Of a DNA stretch of 64,000 nt, positions 35,454-44,401 are shown piece after piece. The notes beneath the pieces are model-generated. The model was not told the DNA's origin. It saw only the letters and a program-made list of their open reading frames with translations, and searched no databases. The stretch is from the NCBI GenBank assembly GCA_041391665.1, contig JAWKNO010000001.1:2666001-2730000 (forward strand). The letters are read 5' to 3'. The number at the start of each line of letters is the position of its first letter. Within the stretch, counting starts at the first letter, position 1. Both the position numbers and the translations under genes were made by a program. This DNA comes from Bacteroidia bacterium. GTDB lineage: Bacteria > Bacteroidota > Bacteroidia > J057.

Positions 35454-36314
35454 ATGAAACTATTTCGCTTTGGCCCTGAAGGTAAAGAAAAACCCGGAGT
35501 GATACTTTCCAATGATCATCGTATTGATGTTTCTGCTTTTGGTGAAGATTATGACGAAAGCTTTTTTCAAAATAACGGCCTTCAACGACTGGAATCATGG
35601 TTGCAAAAAAATGCCAGCAATGCACCGGTTGTTCCCGAAAATGTCCGGCTGGGCTCACCTGTCTGCCGTCCTTCCAAACTGATCTGTATCGGACTCAACT
35701 ATGCGGACCATGCCCGGGAGAGCGGAATGGATATTCCCAAAGAACCTGTTGTATTTTTTAAAGCAACGTCTGCGATTTGTGGGCCTGATGACGATCTGAT
35801 TCTCCCCAAAGGTAGTGTCAAGACTGACTGGGAAGTAGAGTTGGCATTTGTCATCGGTAAACGCGCTTCCTATGTCGAGGAATCTGAGGCGATGGATTAT
35901 GTGGCAGGATATGTCCTCCATAATGATTACAGCGAACGCGAATTCCAACTGGAGCGTTCCGGCCAATGGGTAAAAGGGAAAAGCTGTGATACATTTGCGC
36001 CTTTGGGGCCATTTTTGGCTACCAAAGAAGAAATCGATGATGTTGATAATCTTCATCTCTGGCTCGAAGTAAATGGCGAACGTGTCCAAAATGGAAATAC
36101 CTCCAATCTTGTGTTTGGGATTCCTGTTTTGGTCAGTTATCTCAGTCGCTTTATGACCCTCCTTCCCGGTGATGTTATCTCCACCGGTACCCCTCCCGGT
36201 GTGGGACTTGGCTTTAAGCCCCCCCGCTATCTGAATGAAGGGGATGTCGTAAAATTAGGGATTGAAGGGCTTGGAAGCGCTCAGCAAAAAGTTGTGCCTT
36301 TTCGAATAAAATAG
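35454..36314 (+). CDS. Fumarylacetoacetate hydrolase-family enzyme, possible 2,4-diketo-3-deoxy-L-fuconate hydrolase
   Basis: A 286-residue FAH-fold enzyme with the metal-binding residues Glu127 and Glu129 in TDWEVELAFVIG and Asp158 in VLHNDYSERE, and the NYADHARE motif at 82-89. The length and single-domain form match ureidoglycolate lyase-like proteins and 2,4-diketo-3-deoxy-L-fuconate hydrolases. The SDR directly downstream (39 bp apart), whose family includes the L-fucose/2-keto-3-deoxyfuconate dehydrogenases, favours the fuconate route. Enzyme class is secure; substrate is inference. Confidence 0.75.
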   Translation: MKLFRFGPEGKEKPGVILSNDHRIDVSAFGEDYDESFFQNNGLQRLESWLQKNASNAPVVPENVRLGSPVCRPSKLICIGLNYADHARESGMDIPKEPVVFFKATSAICGPDDDLILPKGSVKTDWEVELAFVIGKRASYVEESEAMDYVAGYVLHNDYSEREFQLERSGQWVKGKSCDTFAPLGPFLATKEEIDDVDNLHLWLEVNGERVQNGNTSNLVFGIPVLVSYLSRFMTLLPGDVISTGTPPGVGLGFKPPRYLNEGDVVKLGIEGLGSAQQKVVPFRIK

Positions 36315-36353
36315 CCGTATCTGCCGCCCAGGATTTATTTTTAAGCCAATGTC

Positions 36354-37133
36354 ATGGATCTATATTTGCATAACAAGGTAATGATTGTTACTGGAGGCGA
36401 GCGCGGTATCGGAGAAGGTATCGTTAGGGGGATGGTTGCCGAAGGTGGGACTGCGGTGATCGCCGGAAGACTTCGGGATGAAGGTGAATCTCTGGCCAAT
36501 GAGCTAAATGCGGGTGGTGGACAATGTTTGTTCATTCATACGGAATTAACTCAGCCAGGGGCATGTCAAATGGTCATTGACCAAACGATGAAACTTTTTG
36601 GCAGAATTGATATCCTTGTCAATAATGCAGGCGTGAATGACCGGGTCGGACTTGAAAAAGGAAATCCTGCGGATTTTATAAATTCTCTTTCTATCAATGT
36701 TTCACATTATTACTGCATGGCGCATTATGCCATTGAAGCATTGAAAGCCACAAAGGGTACCATCATCAATATCAGTTCTAAAACCGGTGTAACCGGTCAG
36801 GGCGGCAACTCTGGTTATGTTTCTTCCAAAGCTGCTCAACTGGGCCTTACCCGGGACTGGGCCATCGAATTGCTGCCTTATGGCATAAGGGTAAATGCTG
36901 TCCTGCCAGCAGAGGTAATGACCCCGCTTTATATGAACTGGCTGGAAGGATTTGCCAATCCCGGCGAAAAACTCAAAGCCATCACAGAGCGAATCCCCCT
37001 TGGCCATAGAATGACCACAGCAGAAGAAATCGCTGACATGGTTTTATTTCTCGCATCAGAACGCGCCTCACATATTACCGGTCAGTATATGCACGTTGAC
37101 GGAGGGTACGTACATCTTGACCGGGCTTTATAA
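36354..37133 (+). CDS. SDR-family dehydrogenase
   Basis: A 259-residue short-chain dehydrogenase with all classical motifs: cofactor loop TGGERGIG (13-20), NNAG (90-93), Ser142, and the catalytic pair Tyr155 and Lys159 in GYVSSKAA. It closely follows the FAH gene, making a two-gene sugar-acid module of the L-fucose non-phosphorylating kind. It converges on the LacI regulator with a 6-bp overlap of the two coding ends. The exact substrate is not shown by the sequence. Confidence 0.88.
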   Translation: MDLYLHNKVMIVTGGERGIGEGIVRGMVAEGGTAVIAGRLRDEGESLANELNAGGGQCLFIHTELTQPGACQMVIDQTMKLFGRIDILVNNAGVNDRVGLEKGNPADFINSLSINVSHYYCMAHYAIEALKATKGTIINISSKTGVTGQGGNSGYVSSKAAQLGLTRDWAIELLPYGIRVNAVLPAEVMTPLYMNWLEGFANPGEKLKAITERIPLGHRMTTAEEIADMVLFLASERASHITGQYMHVDGGYVHLDRAL

Positions 37134-38150
37134 ACGCCGGGTGCTATCTCTTAAGATCAGCTGTGTCTCCAATACTTCCGTCCGAAAAGGAATCTCTCCT
37201 TCCTCACTGTTGAGTTGCTCAAACATCAGTTTCACCGCAACTTCTCCAATATGGAAGGCGGGCTGAGCTACCGTTGTAAGGGCAGGTTCTATCATTTCGC
37301 TCAATGGCTGGTCGCTAAAACCAACCACCGAAATATCTTGGGGGATTTTTAACCCCATTTTTTTGATCACCCGGATGACATCGTAAGCAATGTTGTCATT
37401 GAAGGTAAAAATCGCATCTGGCCGGTTAGGCATTGTCAGCAATTCTTCAGTGATTTTCATCGTGAGCTCCCGGTTCATATCACAATGCCGGACCAGAGAA
37501 TCATCATCAGGAATGTCATATTTATCCAATGCAGCAAGATAGCCATTGAGCCTTTCGGTACTGTTGGACAAAGGAGCGGGTCCTGCCAAATGGGCAATTC
37601 GCCGACAGCCGGTTTTAATCAGATATTCTACTGCGGAAAGAGCCCCTTCGAAGTCATTCACGACTACTTTCGAACCCTGAAAGCTCATACTGATCCGGTC
37701 AAAAAATACAACCGGAATATCTTTTCGGAGAAATGTTGCAAAGTGTTTAAAGTCTTGCGTTTCTCCTGAAGGACAAACCAGCAGTCCATCGACCCGACTG
37801 GACAGCAGGGCATAAGAAATGGCCTTCTCCCGTTCATAAGACTCATGCGACTGGCAAATCATTATATTGTACCCCGCGGCAAGTGCAGCTTTTTCTATCC
37901 CGCTGATTGTCGTTGCAAAAAAATTATGGGCGATCTCAGGAACAAGCACGCCAAGCGAATAGGTCTTGCTTTCCCTGAGACTTTTTGCAGAGGGATTCGG
38001 CTGATATTCCAACTCTTCCGCCAATGCTTTTACCCGGGAACGGGTGGATTCACTGATTCGATGTCGGTCGTTGAGTGCACGTGAAACTGTAGATGGAGAG
38101 AGGTTTAGTCGTTTTGCCAGTTCCAGTAACGTGACCTGTTTTTTCTTCAT
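37128..38150 (-). CDS. LacI-family transcriptional regulator
   Basis: A 340-residue repressor with an N-terminal LacI helix-turn-helix (TLLELAKRLNLSPSTVSRAL, residues 7-26, and hinge ending PSAKSLR), then a periplasmic-binding-protein-like sugar-sensing domain (YSLGVLVPEIAHNFFATTISGIEKAA onward). It probably controls the neighbouring sugar-acid genes in response to a carbohydrate. I did not find a clear operator palindrome upstream of the FAH gene or of this gene. Confidence 0.93.
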   Translation of the reverse strand: MKKKQVTLLELAKRLNLSPSTVSRALNDRHRISESTRSRVKALAEELEYQPNPSAKSLRESKTYSLGVLVPEIAHNFFATTISGIEKAALAAGYNIMICQSHESYEREKAISYALLSSRVDGLLVCPSGETQDFKHFATFLRKDIPVVFFDRISMSFQGSKVVVNDFEGALSAVEYLIKTGCRRIAHLAGPAPLSNSTERLNGYLAALDKYDIPDDDSLVRHCDMNRELTMKITEELLTMPNRPDAIFTFNDNIAYDVIRVIKKMGLKIPQDISVVGFSDQPLSEMIEPALTTVAQPAFHIGEVAVKLMFEQLNSEEGEIPFRTEVLETQLILRDSTRRL

Positions 38151-38327
38151 TGTTTGAGTTAATCGTTATAGCTTTTGATTTTTCAGGAAAATAATAATTT
38201 CTAAGTTAGATTTTCTCGGTTAAAGTGAGACCGGTTGTGGCAGTGATTATGCTGTAAAATTAAAAAAACTTTCTTGTATGGTAACTATTTTGCCCGGAAA
38301 GGTACATGATTATTAAAACCCTAGAAA

Positions 38328-40418
38328 ATGAGCCAGTATCTACGCATAATTATCGTTGCGATTTTTTCGGCAATTTCCACCTCAGTCATGACACAGGTGC
38401 CTCAGGGCATCAATTTCCAGGCTGTTGCTCGCGACGCGAGTGGAATCCCCATGGCAAATACGAGTATTTCCGTAAGATTTTCTGTTCAGAATCAGGTTCC
38501 GGCTACGGTATATCAGGAAATACATTCAACCCTTACCGACGTATACGGGCTTTTTGACCTTGTCATCGGAAAAGGAATCCCTGTCTCTGGCACTTTCAGT
38601 GCTGTCGATTGGGGCAGCGGACAGCACCAGGTCGTTATCGAAGTCGATGCCGGCTCAGGATATGCAACGCTGGGTACCTGCCAGTTTCAGAGTGTACCTT
38701 ATGCGCTCTACGCAGAAAATGGCTCTGTTTGGAGCGAAAATGCATCGGGGGCTTTCTATAACAAAGGGAGAATTAGTGTGGGTACCAGCTCCCCGCTCGC
38801 CACTTTGCATCTTGCCGATACTTCAAATGTCTTGTTTGGCAACGGACTTACCGGTTCGGGATTTAAGTTTTTATGGTACGGGGCTAAGGGGGCATTTCGT
38901 TTTGGTTACCTTACCCCACCTTTTGGCGGGTACAATTACGATAAGTTCTGGGATTACGACAGTATCGGTTACTACTCTTTTGCAGGTGGTCAAAACGCCC
39001 GCGCCAAAGGATTTGGTGCTTTTGCCTGGGGATCATTTGGTTGGGCCGATGGTTCCAGTTCGGTCGCCTTTTTTGGAAATGCCAAAGGCAACAACAGCTA
39101 TACCTTTGGCGGAAACTCCAAAGGGAGAGGGAGTTTTACGGTAGAAGGAACGGCCGAAGATGAGGGTGGGATCGCTATGTATGGTTATACCGGCGGGCGT
39201 TATGGTGTGGCTATCGGCGGAGGTACTACCGGCCTTGGTGCATCGTCTGCGCGGCAGAACTACAGTGTGGCTATCGGCTGGAATGCCGATGCACGGGGAG
39301 AAGCTGCCGTTTCTCTGGGGCCCAATGATGCCTATGGCTATACTTCTTTTTCTACGGGTTGGGTTACTGAGGCGCGTGGAAATTATTCTTCTACCTTTGG
39401 GCTTCGAACCATTGCTTATCCTTACGGTTCTATGGCTTTGGGACGATATAATATTTCTTCGGGGGACAGTGCCAACTGGATTGCTACTGATCCTGTATTT
39501 GTCATAGGCGACGGGACCTCTGATGCTGCGCGTTCCAACTCTTTTATCATTCAGAAAAATGGGCAAACCGCCGTCGGATATGACGCCCCAACCGGCATGC
39601 TTCAGGTCAGCAGTGCGCTGGGTAGCTTGAATAATGCGGGTACATTTGTTCCAGCCAATTCTTCTCTTCTGTTGGGGACAACCACCAACGGCCTGGCTTT
39701 TGACCCCAACCAAATCGAAGTCATCGGAGATGGGCTTCACCTCAATTTTAATTCTCCTGAAAATGTCTATCTCGTCAATGGCGGCGGTTCGGTGGGCCTT
39801 GGTACGGCAGCACCCTCGGATCGCTTTCATATTGCCGCACTGGCTGGCCAAAACGCGCTTCGCGTACAGATCAACGGCACTACGGCCTTTCGGGTCCACA
39901 GCAATGGTGGCGTTTCTATCGGAGTCAACAGTATTCCCCCTGCCAATGGCCTCGTTGTCAATGGAATCACTCAGCCTTTTTCTGATAATTTATTTACCCT
40001 CGGTGCTTCTACCCGCCGATGGACCGCTGTGTATGCTGTAAATGGCACGATTCAGACTTCTGACTATCGCCTCAAAACTCATATTGAACCCATTTCTTAC
40101 GGACTGAAGGAAATCCTGCTCATGAATCCTGTTTCCTATAACTGGAAATCTACGCCTGATTCTGAATCTAAGATTGGGATGATTGCGCAAGAACTGGCTG
40201 AAATTGTTCCGGAGGTGGTGTATGGTTCTGCTGATTCTCCTGAAGATGAACCTATGGGGGTAAATTATGGAGAACTGGCGCCAGTGATGGTAAAAGCTAT
40301 ACAGGAACAACAAGCGATCATTGACCGCCAGTCCGATAAGATCAGCCAACTCGAAGAAATGCTGAATCGGCTTTCGGAAGAACTACATTCCCTGAAACAG
40401 ACGATCTCCCAGAAATAA
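38328..40418 (+). CDS. Tail-fibre (S74) domain surface protein
   Basis: A 696-residue protein with a signal peptide and the common Bacteroidota opening VPQGINFQAVARDASGIPM, then long low-complexity beta repeats in the style of trimeric head/adhesin repeats (WGSFGWADGSSSVAFFGNAKG, NYSVAIGWNADARGEAAVSLG). The C-terminus is an S74 intramolecular chaperone (TSDYRLKTHIEPISYGLKEI...MIAQELAEIVPEV) ending in a coiled coil (about 660-696). Such proteins trimerise and may self-cleave. A surface adhesin role is likely. It is directly followed by a T9SS protein. Confidence 0.85.
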   Translation: MSQYLRIIIVAIFSAISTSVMTQVPQGINFQAVARDASGIPMANTSISVRFSVQNQVPATVYQEIHSTLTDVYGLFDLVIGKGIPVSGTFSAVDWGSGQHQVVIEVDAGSGYATLGTCQFQSVPYALYAENGSVWSENASGAFYNKGRISVGTSSPLATLHLADTSNVLFGNGLTGSGFKFLWYGAKGAFRFGYLTPPFGGYNYDKFWDYDSIGYYSFAGGQNARAKGFGAFAWGSFGWADGSSSVAFFGNAKGNNSYTFGGNSKGRGSFTVEGTAEDEGGIAMYGYTGGRYGVAIGGGTTGLGASSARQNYSVAIGWNADARGEAAVSLGPNDAYGYTSFSTGWVTEARGNYSSTFGLRTIAYPYGSMALGRYNISSGDSANWIATDPVFVIGDGTSDAARSNSFIIQKNGQTAVGYDAPTGMLQVSSALGSLNNAGTFVPANSSLLLGTTTNGLAFDPNQIEVIGDGLHLNFNSPENVYLVNGGGSVGLGTAAPSDRFHIAALAGQNALRVQINGTTAFRVHSNGGVSIGVNSIPPANGLVVNGITQPFSDNLFTLGASTRRWTAVYAVNGTIQTSDYRLKTHIEPISYGLKEILLMNPVSYNWKSTPDSESKIGMIAQELAEIVPEVVYGSADSPEDEPMGVNYGELAPVMVKAIQEQQAIIDRQSDKISQLEEMLNRLSEELHSLKQTISQK

Positions 40419-40423
40419 ACATT

Positions 40424-41200
40424 ATGAAATCCTTATTATTAGCCATTCTGGTTTTCTTAAATGTGGGTAATTTGTCTGCCCAGTTTCTGGAGCGAACAGT
40501 ATTGGGTTGCTGTGGCACGACTGCTCCACTTGGAGGGTTTTACTATAGTTATACCATAGGTGAAGCGGTCGTCGGAACAAAAAATGCTTCTTTGCCTGCG
40601 CTCACGATTGGTTTTCAACAGCCTGATTATAATCCGTTGCTGCCGGTAAGCCTGGTTGATTTTGTTGCCGAATGGCGCAATTCGCAGGCTTTACTTTCCT
40701 GGAAGACTTTGTGGGAGTTGAATACGGCTTCTTTTGTGGTAGAAAGATCTCTTGACGGCCATATTTTTGGTGGTATTGGTATTATTCCTGCCGCGGGTTC
40801 TGTGTTTGAAGCCAATGAATATTTTTTCCCGGATCAGCATGTTTCCAAACTGGGGGCAGGAATTGTTTACTATCGGCTTAGGGTGATTGATGAAAATGGA
40901 AGCTTTTCATTCAGCCATATAGAAGAATTGCACATACCTCTCACAGGAGGCCAGCTGACCATTTTCCCGAATCCTGCAAAAGATTTTGTCTCGGTTATAG
41001 CTACGCATGCGCCGGAACATTTTTTCAGAATATCTCTGCTCAATCAGTTGGGGCAGGAATTGTTTTCCGAAGACTTCCTTCATTCCCCCCAATCGAACAA
41101 CTGGCAAATAGATGTCAGCGGTTTTCCTGAAGGCATTTACTACCTGAAGATTCATTTTGATGATCAGGTGATCTATGAACAGCTGGTATTAAGGCGCTGA
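40424..41200 (+). CDS. Small T9SS-sorted secreted protein
   Basis: A 258-residue protein with a signal peptide (MKSLLLAILVFLNVGNLSA) and a type A T9SS C-terminal domain (GGQLTIFPNPAKDFVSVIAT ... GFPEGIYYLKIHF). The middle (VSLVDFVAEWRNSQALLSWKTLWELNTASFVVERS) is the usual linker of these proteins. It starts 5 bp after the tail-fibre gene, so the two are probably co-expressed and may act together on the surface. It converges with the GH20 gene, 1 bp apart. Confidence 0.88.
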   Translation: MKSLLLAILVFLNVGNLSAQFLERTVLGCCGTTAPLGGFYYSYTIGEAVVGTKNASLPALTIGFQQPDYNPLLPVSLVDFVAEWRNSQALLSWKTLWELNTASFVVERSLDGHIFGGIGIIPAAGSVFEANEYFFPDQHVSKLGAGIVYYRLRVIDENGSFSFSHIEELHIPLTGGQLTIFPNPAKDFVSVIATHAPEHFFRISLLNQLGQELFSEDFLHSPQSNNWQIDVSGFPEGIYYLKIHFDDQVIYEQLVLRR

Positions 41201-41201
41201 G

Positions 41202-43157
41202 TTAATTTAAGAGATTAATTACCAGCTCTTCAATCGCATCCACAACCTGAAGTTCGGTTCGTCCGCCCTGTCTGCGCGCTTCTGCAAATACATTTGCGGA
41301 GGCCGAGCGCTCACCTCTTATGGATCCTTCCATTACGCTCAGTCCGATTCCTGCAATTTTTGAAAGATTACGGGAAAGTTCCTCTGCTTCTGCCAGTGCA
41401 GGATTTTGCCGGATTAGCGGAAGCAAATGCTCGTGGTTACTTTTCCACATTCTCAGGTGATTCATGATAAATCGCCGATCTTTTGTATGGGGTTCCTTCA
41501 GGTAAGCTGAAACAGCTTCCTTAAACAGGCGGGCAATTCTTGCGTCAGGTCTGGCTGCATCTGCCAGCAGGGTAAAAGGCGAAAACATGCGATAAAGTTC
41601 CCCGTCCGGATTTCGGGTATAGATTTTCATCGGCTCGATCACATCTACGAGGATCTGGAGCGGAGCGATATCTCTTCCCCGGCACAGGCTCCGCATGATG
41701 ACGTCGCGGGCGGTATTGTGCTGCAATCCCAGTTCTTCCAGACGGAGGTCGGTTTGTTCGAGCCTGCGGTACATATCGTTGATGTCTGTGACATGGGCCT
41801 GAGACCAAAGCCTTTCGGCGATACAGGCAGTACGTGGCCAGATTCTGGAATCGACTGTCAGTGGCGTTACGAGTTCGCTCCACATCGTAGCTTCTCCCCC
41901 AAGGATGCAAGACTTTGCTGCATCAGAAAGTTCCATATCAGGTGGAAGCGGGTCATTGTGATAATGGCTTGTCGCCGGCAGGGCAAGGTCAATGTAATAT
42001 CCATTTGATAGCACACACTGATAACCTTTGTTTGCCGCCTCATACAGCGACTCTTTTCCCCGCCAGCTATGAATAACCGCATCCAATGGAAGATCAGGCT
42101 GAAGTATTTCGTCCCATCCCATCATTTTTTTTCCAAGCCGGGTAAGTATTTTCAGAAGTCTTCGGTTGAACCAGGTCTGAAGCGACTGGTTGTCAGCGAT
42201 GCCTTTTTCCTGCATAAAATGCTGAATTTCAGGATTGGCATCCCATTGTTTGCCTTCATTTTCATCTCCGCCTATGTGAAAATATTCGTCAGGGAAAATG
42301 CCCGCTACTTCGGTAAACAGCGTTTCCAGAAATTCATAAGTAGTTTCCCGACTGGGATCGAGCGTGGGGTGCATGATGCCGGCTTTCCTTTCAATCGCAT
42401 AAGGCCCTGGTGCACTCGCAAGTTCCGGATAGGCAGTCAGTATGGCTGTTGCATGGCTGGGCAGGCCGATTTCCGGTACCACACGAATTCCCCGGTCTGC
42501 GGCATATTCAATAATTTCAGTCAGCTGGGCACGGGTGTAGTACAGGCCGTCTGAGCCTTGTTCGTGAAGTTTTGGAAAACATTGGGTCTCAATCCGAAAT
42601 CCCTGATCATCGGTAAGGTGAAAGTGCAGCACGTTCATCTTCACGGCTGCCAGCCCGTCAATATTCTGTTTGACTTTTTCCACAGGCAAAAAATGGCGTG
42701 CCACATCGAGCAATAACCCCCTCCACGGAAAACGCGGTCTGTCCTGAATCAGCAGGCAAGGGAAAAACCATCCTTTTTCGTCTGCATCTGCGAGTTGTAG
42801 CAGCGTCTCAAACCCCCGGATAGCGCCAATGTCCGTATTCGCCAACAGGTGGATTTCCTGCTCATTAATCTCCAACTCATAGGCCTCATCCATCATAAGA
42901 TTTACCTTCCCCCGGGACTTGACCGTGATTAACAGTGGAGCCGAATCAGGAATATTCTCAGGTGTAATAAAGCCCTGGCTGAAAAATAGTCCCATACGCC
43001 CATCGAGTCGCCGTAAAAAGCGGGTGGCTGCGCCGTAGATCCGATCATCAGGGTTGCCACTAATGGTCAGGGTAAACATACCATCAATCCGGAATTTTCC
43101 TTCGGAAAGGGTAATACGATCTGGAACGGGAAGCAGATTCAGCGTTTGGGCACTCAT
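41202..43157 (-). CDS. Beta-N-acetylhexosaminidase (GH20)
   Basis: About 651 residues from the ATG at 43157. The frame extends 63 codons further upstream, but that part overlaps the divergent neighbour and lacks a good start. An N-terminal GH20b domain precedes the GH20 barrel. The catalytic Asp298-Glu299 pair is in FHIGGDENEG, and substrate-site motifs WRGLLLDVARHF and HLTDDQGF are present. It removes terminal GlcNAc/GalNAc from chitin or glycoconjugates. With this start no signal peptide is visible; the hydrophobic stretch just upstream (YKIIAVLIFYRMSAQ) looks like one, so the true start may be non-canonical. Confidence 0.88.
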   Translation of the reverse strand: MSAQTLNLLPVPDRITLSEGKFRIDGMFTLTISGNPDDRIYGAATRFLRRLDGRMGLFFSQGFITPENIPDSAPLLITVKSRGKVNLMMDEAYELEINEQEIHLLANTDIGAIRGFETLLQLADADEKGWFFPCLLIQDRPRFPWRGLLLDVARHFLPVEKVKQNIDGLAAVKMNVLHFHLTDDQGFRIETQCFPKLHEQGSDGLYYTRAQLTEIIEYAADRGIRVVPEIGLPSHATAILTAYPELASAPGPYAIERKAGIMHPTLDPSRETTYEFLETLFTEVAGIFPDEYFHIGGDENEGKQWDANPEIQHFMQEKGIADNQSLQTWFNRRLLKILTRLGKKMMGWDEILQPDLPLDAVIHSWRGKESLYEAANKGYQCVLSNGYYIDLALPATSHYHNDPLPPDMELSDAAKSCILGGEATMWSELVTPLTVDSRIWPRTACIAERLWSQAHVTDINDMYRRLEQTDLRLEELGLQHNTARDVIMRSLCRGRDIAPLQILVDVIEPMKIYTRNPDGELYRMFSPFTLLADAARPDARIARLFKEAVSAYLKEPHTKDRRFIMNHLRMWKSNHEHLLPLIRQNPALAEAEELSRNLSKIAGIGLSVMEGSIRGERSASANVFAEARRQGGRTELQVVDAIEELVINLLN

Positions 43158-43257
43158 TCGGTAAAAAATTAAAACAGCAATTATTTTATATATGGCAATA
43201 AATTCAAAAGAATTGGCATATTTGAGACTACGTACAAAACAAACTTTCTGCAAAGAT

Positions 43258-44367
43258 ATGGATTCTCCCATTCGAAAATCTGTCCTTTCTGTCGTTTTTG
43301 GCTTCTGTATCATCGTCCAAATCGTTGCCCAGCAGCCTATACGCATTACCGAACTGCCGTTTCACCCCGAAACCTATGTTTGTTACCGTGCCGAGACCCC
43401 GCTGGTCATTGACGGAAAACTTGAGGAGTCTTCCTGGGCAGAGGCACCATGGACGGATGATTTTCAGGACATTGAAGGCGAAAAAATGCCTGCGCCCTTC
43501 CACCGCACGCACGCAAAAGTTTTGTGGGACGACAAGTATCTCTATATGGCGGCATGGCTGGAAGAGCCTGACCTTTGGGCAACATTAAAGGAGAGAGAAT
43601 CCGTGATTTATTACGACAATGATTTTGAGGTGTTTATCGATCCGGATGCCGACACCCACCTCTACTACGAATTTGAGGTCAATGCATTTGCCACCGAGTG
43701 GGATCTGATGCTTGTGAAGCCCTATCGTGATGGGGGTCCTTATCTCAATGCCTGGTCAGTCAATGGGATGAAAGTAGCTGTTTTTGCAGATGGTACGATA
43801 AATCAGCCCGGCGATCGCGACAGAGGCTGGACGGTGGAAATCGCCATGCCCTGGGAAATGTTGCGTGAAGCTGCCGCCGGAAGAGCTTTGCCCAAAGCCG
43901 GTGATCACTGGCGCCTGGATTTTTCCCGTGTGGAATGGCGATTGGATGTGGTCAATGGCAAATACCAAAAACGACTGAATCCCACAACCGGAAAACCATT
44001 TCCCGAATACAACTGGGTATGGTCTGCTCCCGGAGTGATCAATATGCACGAACCTGAAAAGTGGGGATACCTACAGTTTTCAGACAAAACAGCCGGTTCC
44101 GGGGAAGATTTTTTTGTCTGGAACCCCGACGAAAAAATCAAATGGGCCCTTCGCGAAATTTATTATCTGGAGAAAAAATACTATGAAACAAATAAGACCT
44201 ATACCGCAAACCTCGCCGATTTGGGCGTAAGTGAAGTATGGGTGGATGGAAAAAAACTTTCAATCGAACTAGAAACCACCAGCAGGCAATTTCTCGGCAG
44301 CGCCTGGAGTGCTGACCGGAAACGCAAACTGTACATCAGAGAAGATAGTAAAACCTGGGTGGAATAA
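43258..44367 (+). CDS. CBM9-like carbohydrate-binding secreted protein
   Basis: About 369 residues from the ATG at 43258, which gives a signal peptide (MDSPIRKSVLSVVFGFCIIVQIVAQ). The fold markers of family 9-like binding modules are clear: LVIDGKLEESSWAEAPWTDDF, AKVLWDDKYLYMAAWLEEPD, and NDFEVFIDPDADTHLYYEFEVNA. These proteins bind glycans or inositol-like ligands and are often encoded beside glycan enzymes, as here (GH20 and a double esterase). No catalytic domain is seen. Confidence 0.85.
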   Translation: MDSPIRKSVLSVVFGFCIIVQIVAQQPIRITELPFHPETYVCYRAETPLVIDGKLEESSWAEAPWTDDFQDIEGEKMPAPFHRTHAKVLWDDKYLYMAAWLEEPDLWATLKERESVIYYDNDFEVFIDPDADTHLYYEFEVNAFATEWDLMLVKPYRDGGPYLNAWSVNGMKVAVFADGTINQPGDRDRGWTVEIAMPWEMLREAAAGRALPKAGDHWRLDFSRVEWRLDVVNGKYQKRLNPTTGKPFPEYNWVWSAPGVINMHEPEKWGYLQFSDKTAGSGEDFFVWNPDEKIKWALREIYYLEKKYYETNKTYTANLADLGVSEVWVDGKKLSIELETTSRQFLGSAWSADRKRKLYIREDSKTWVE

Positions 44368-44401
44368 ATTTGCTGTTGAGATTCGTTATAACTTGCTCAT
44401 A

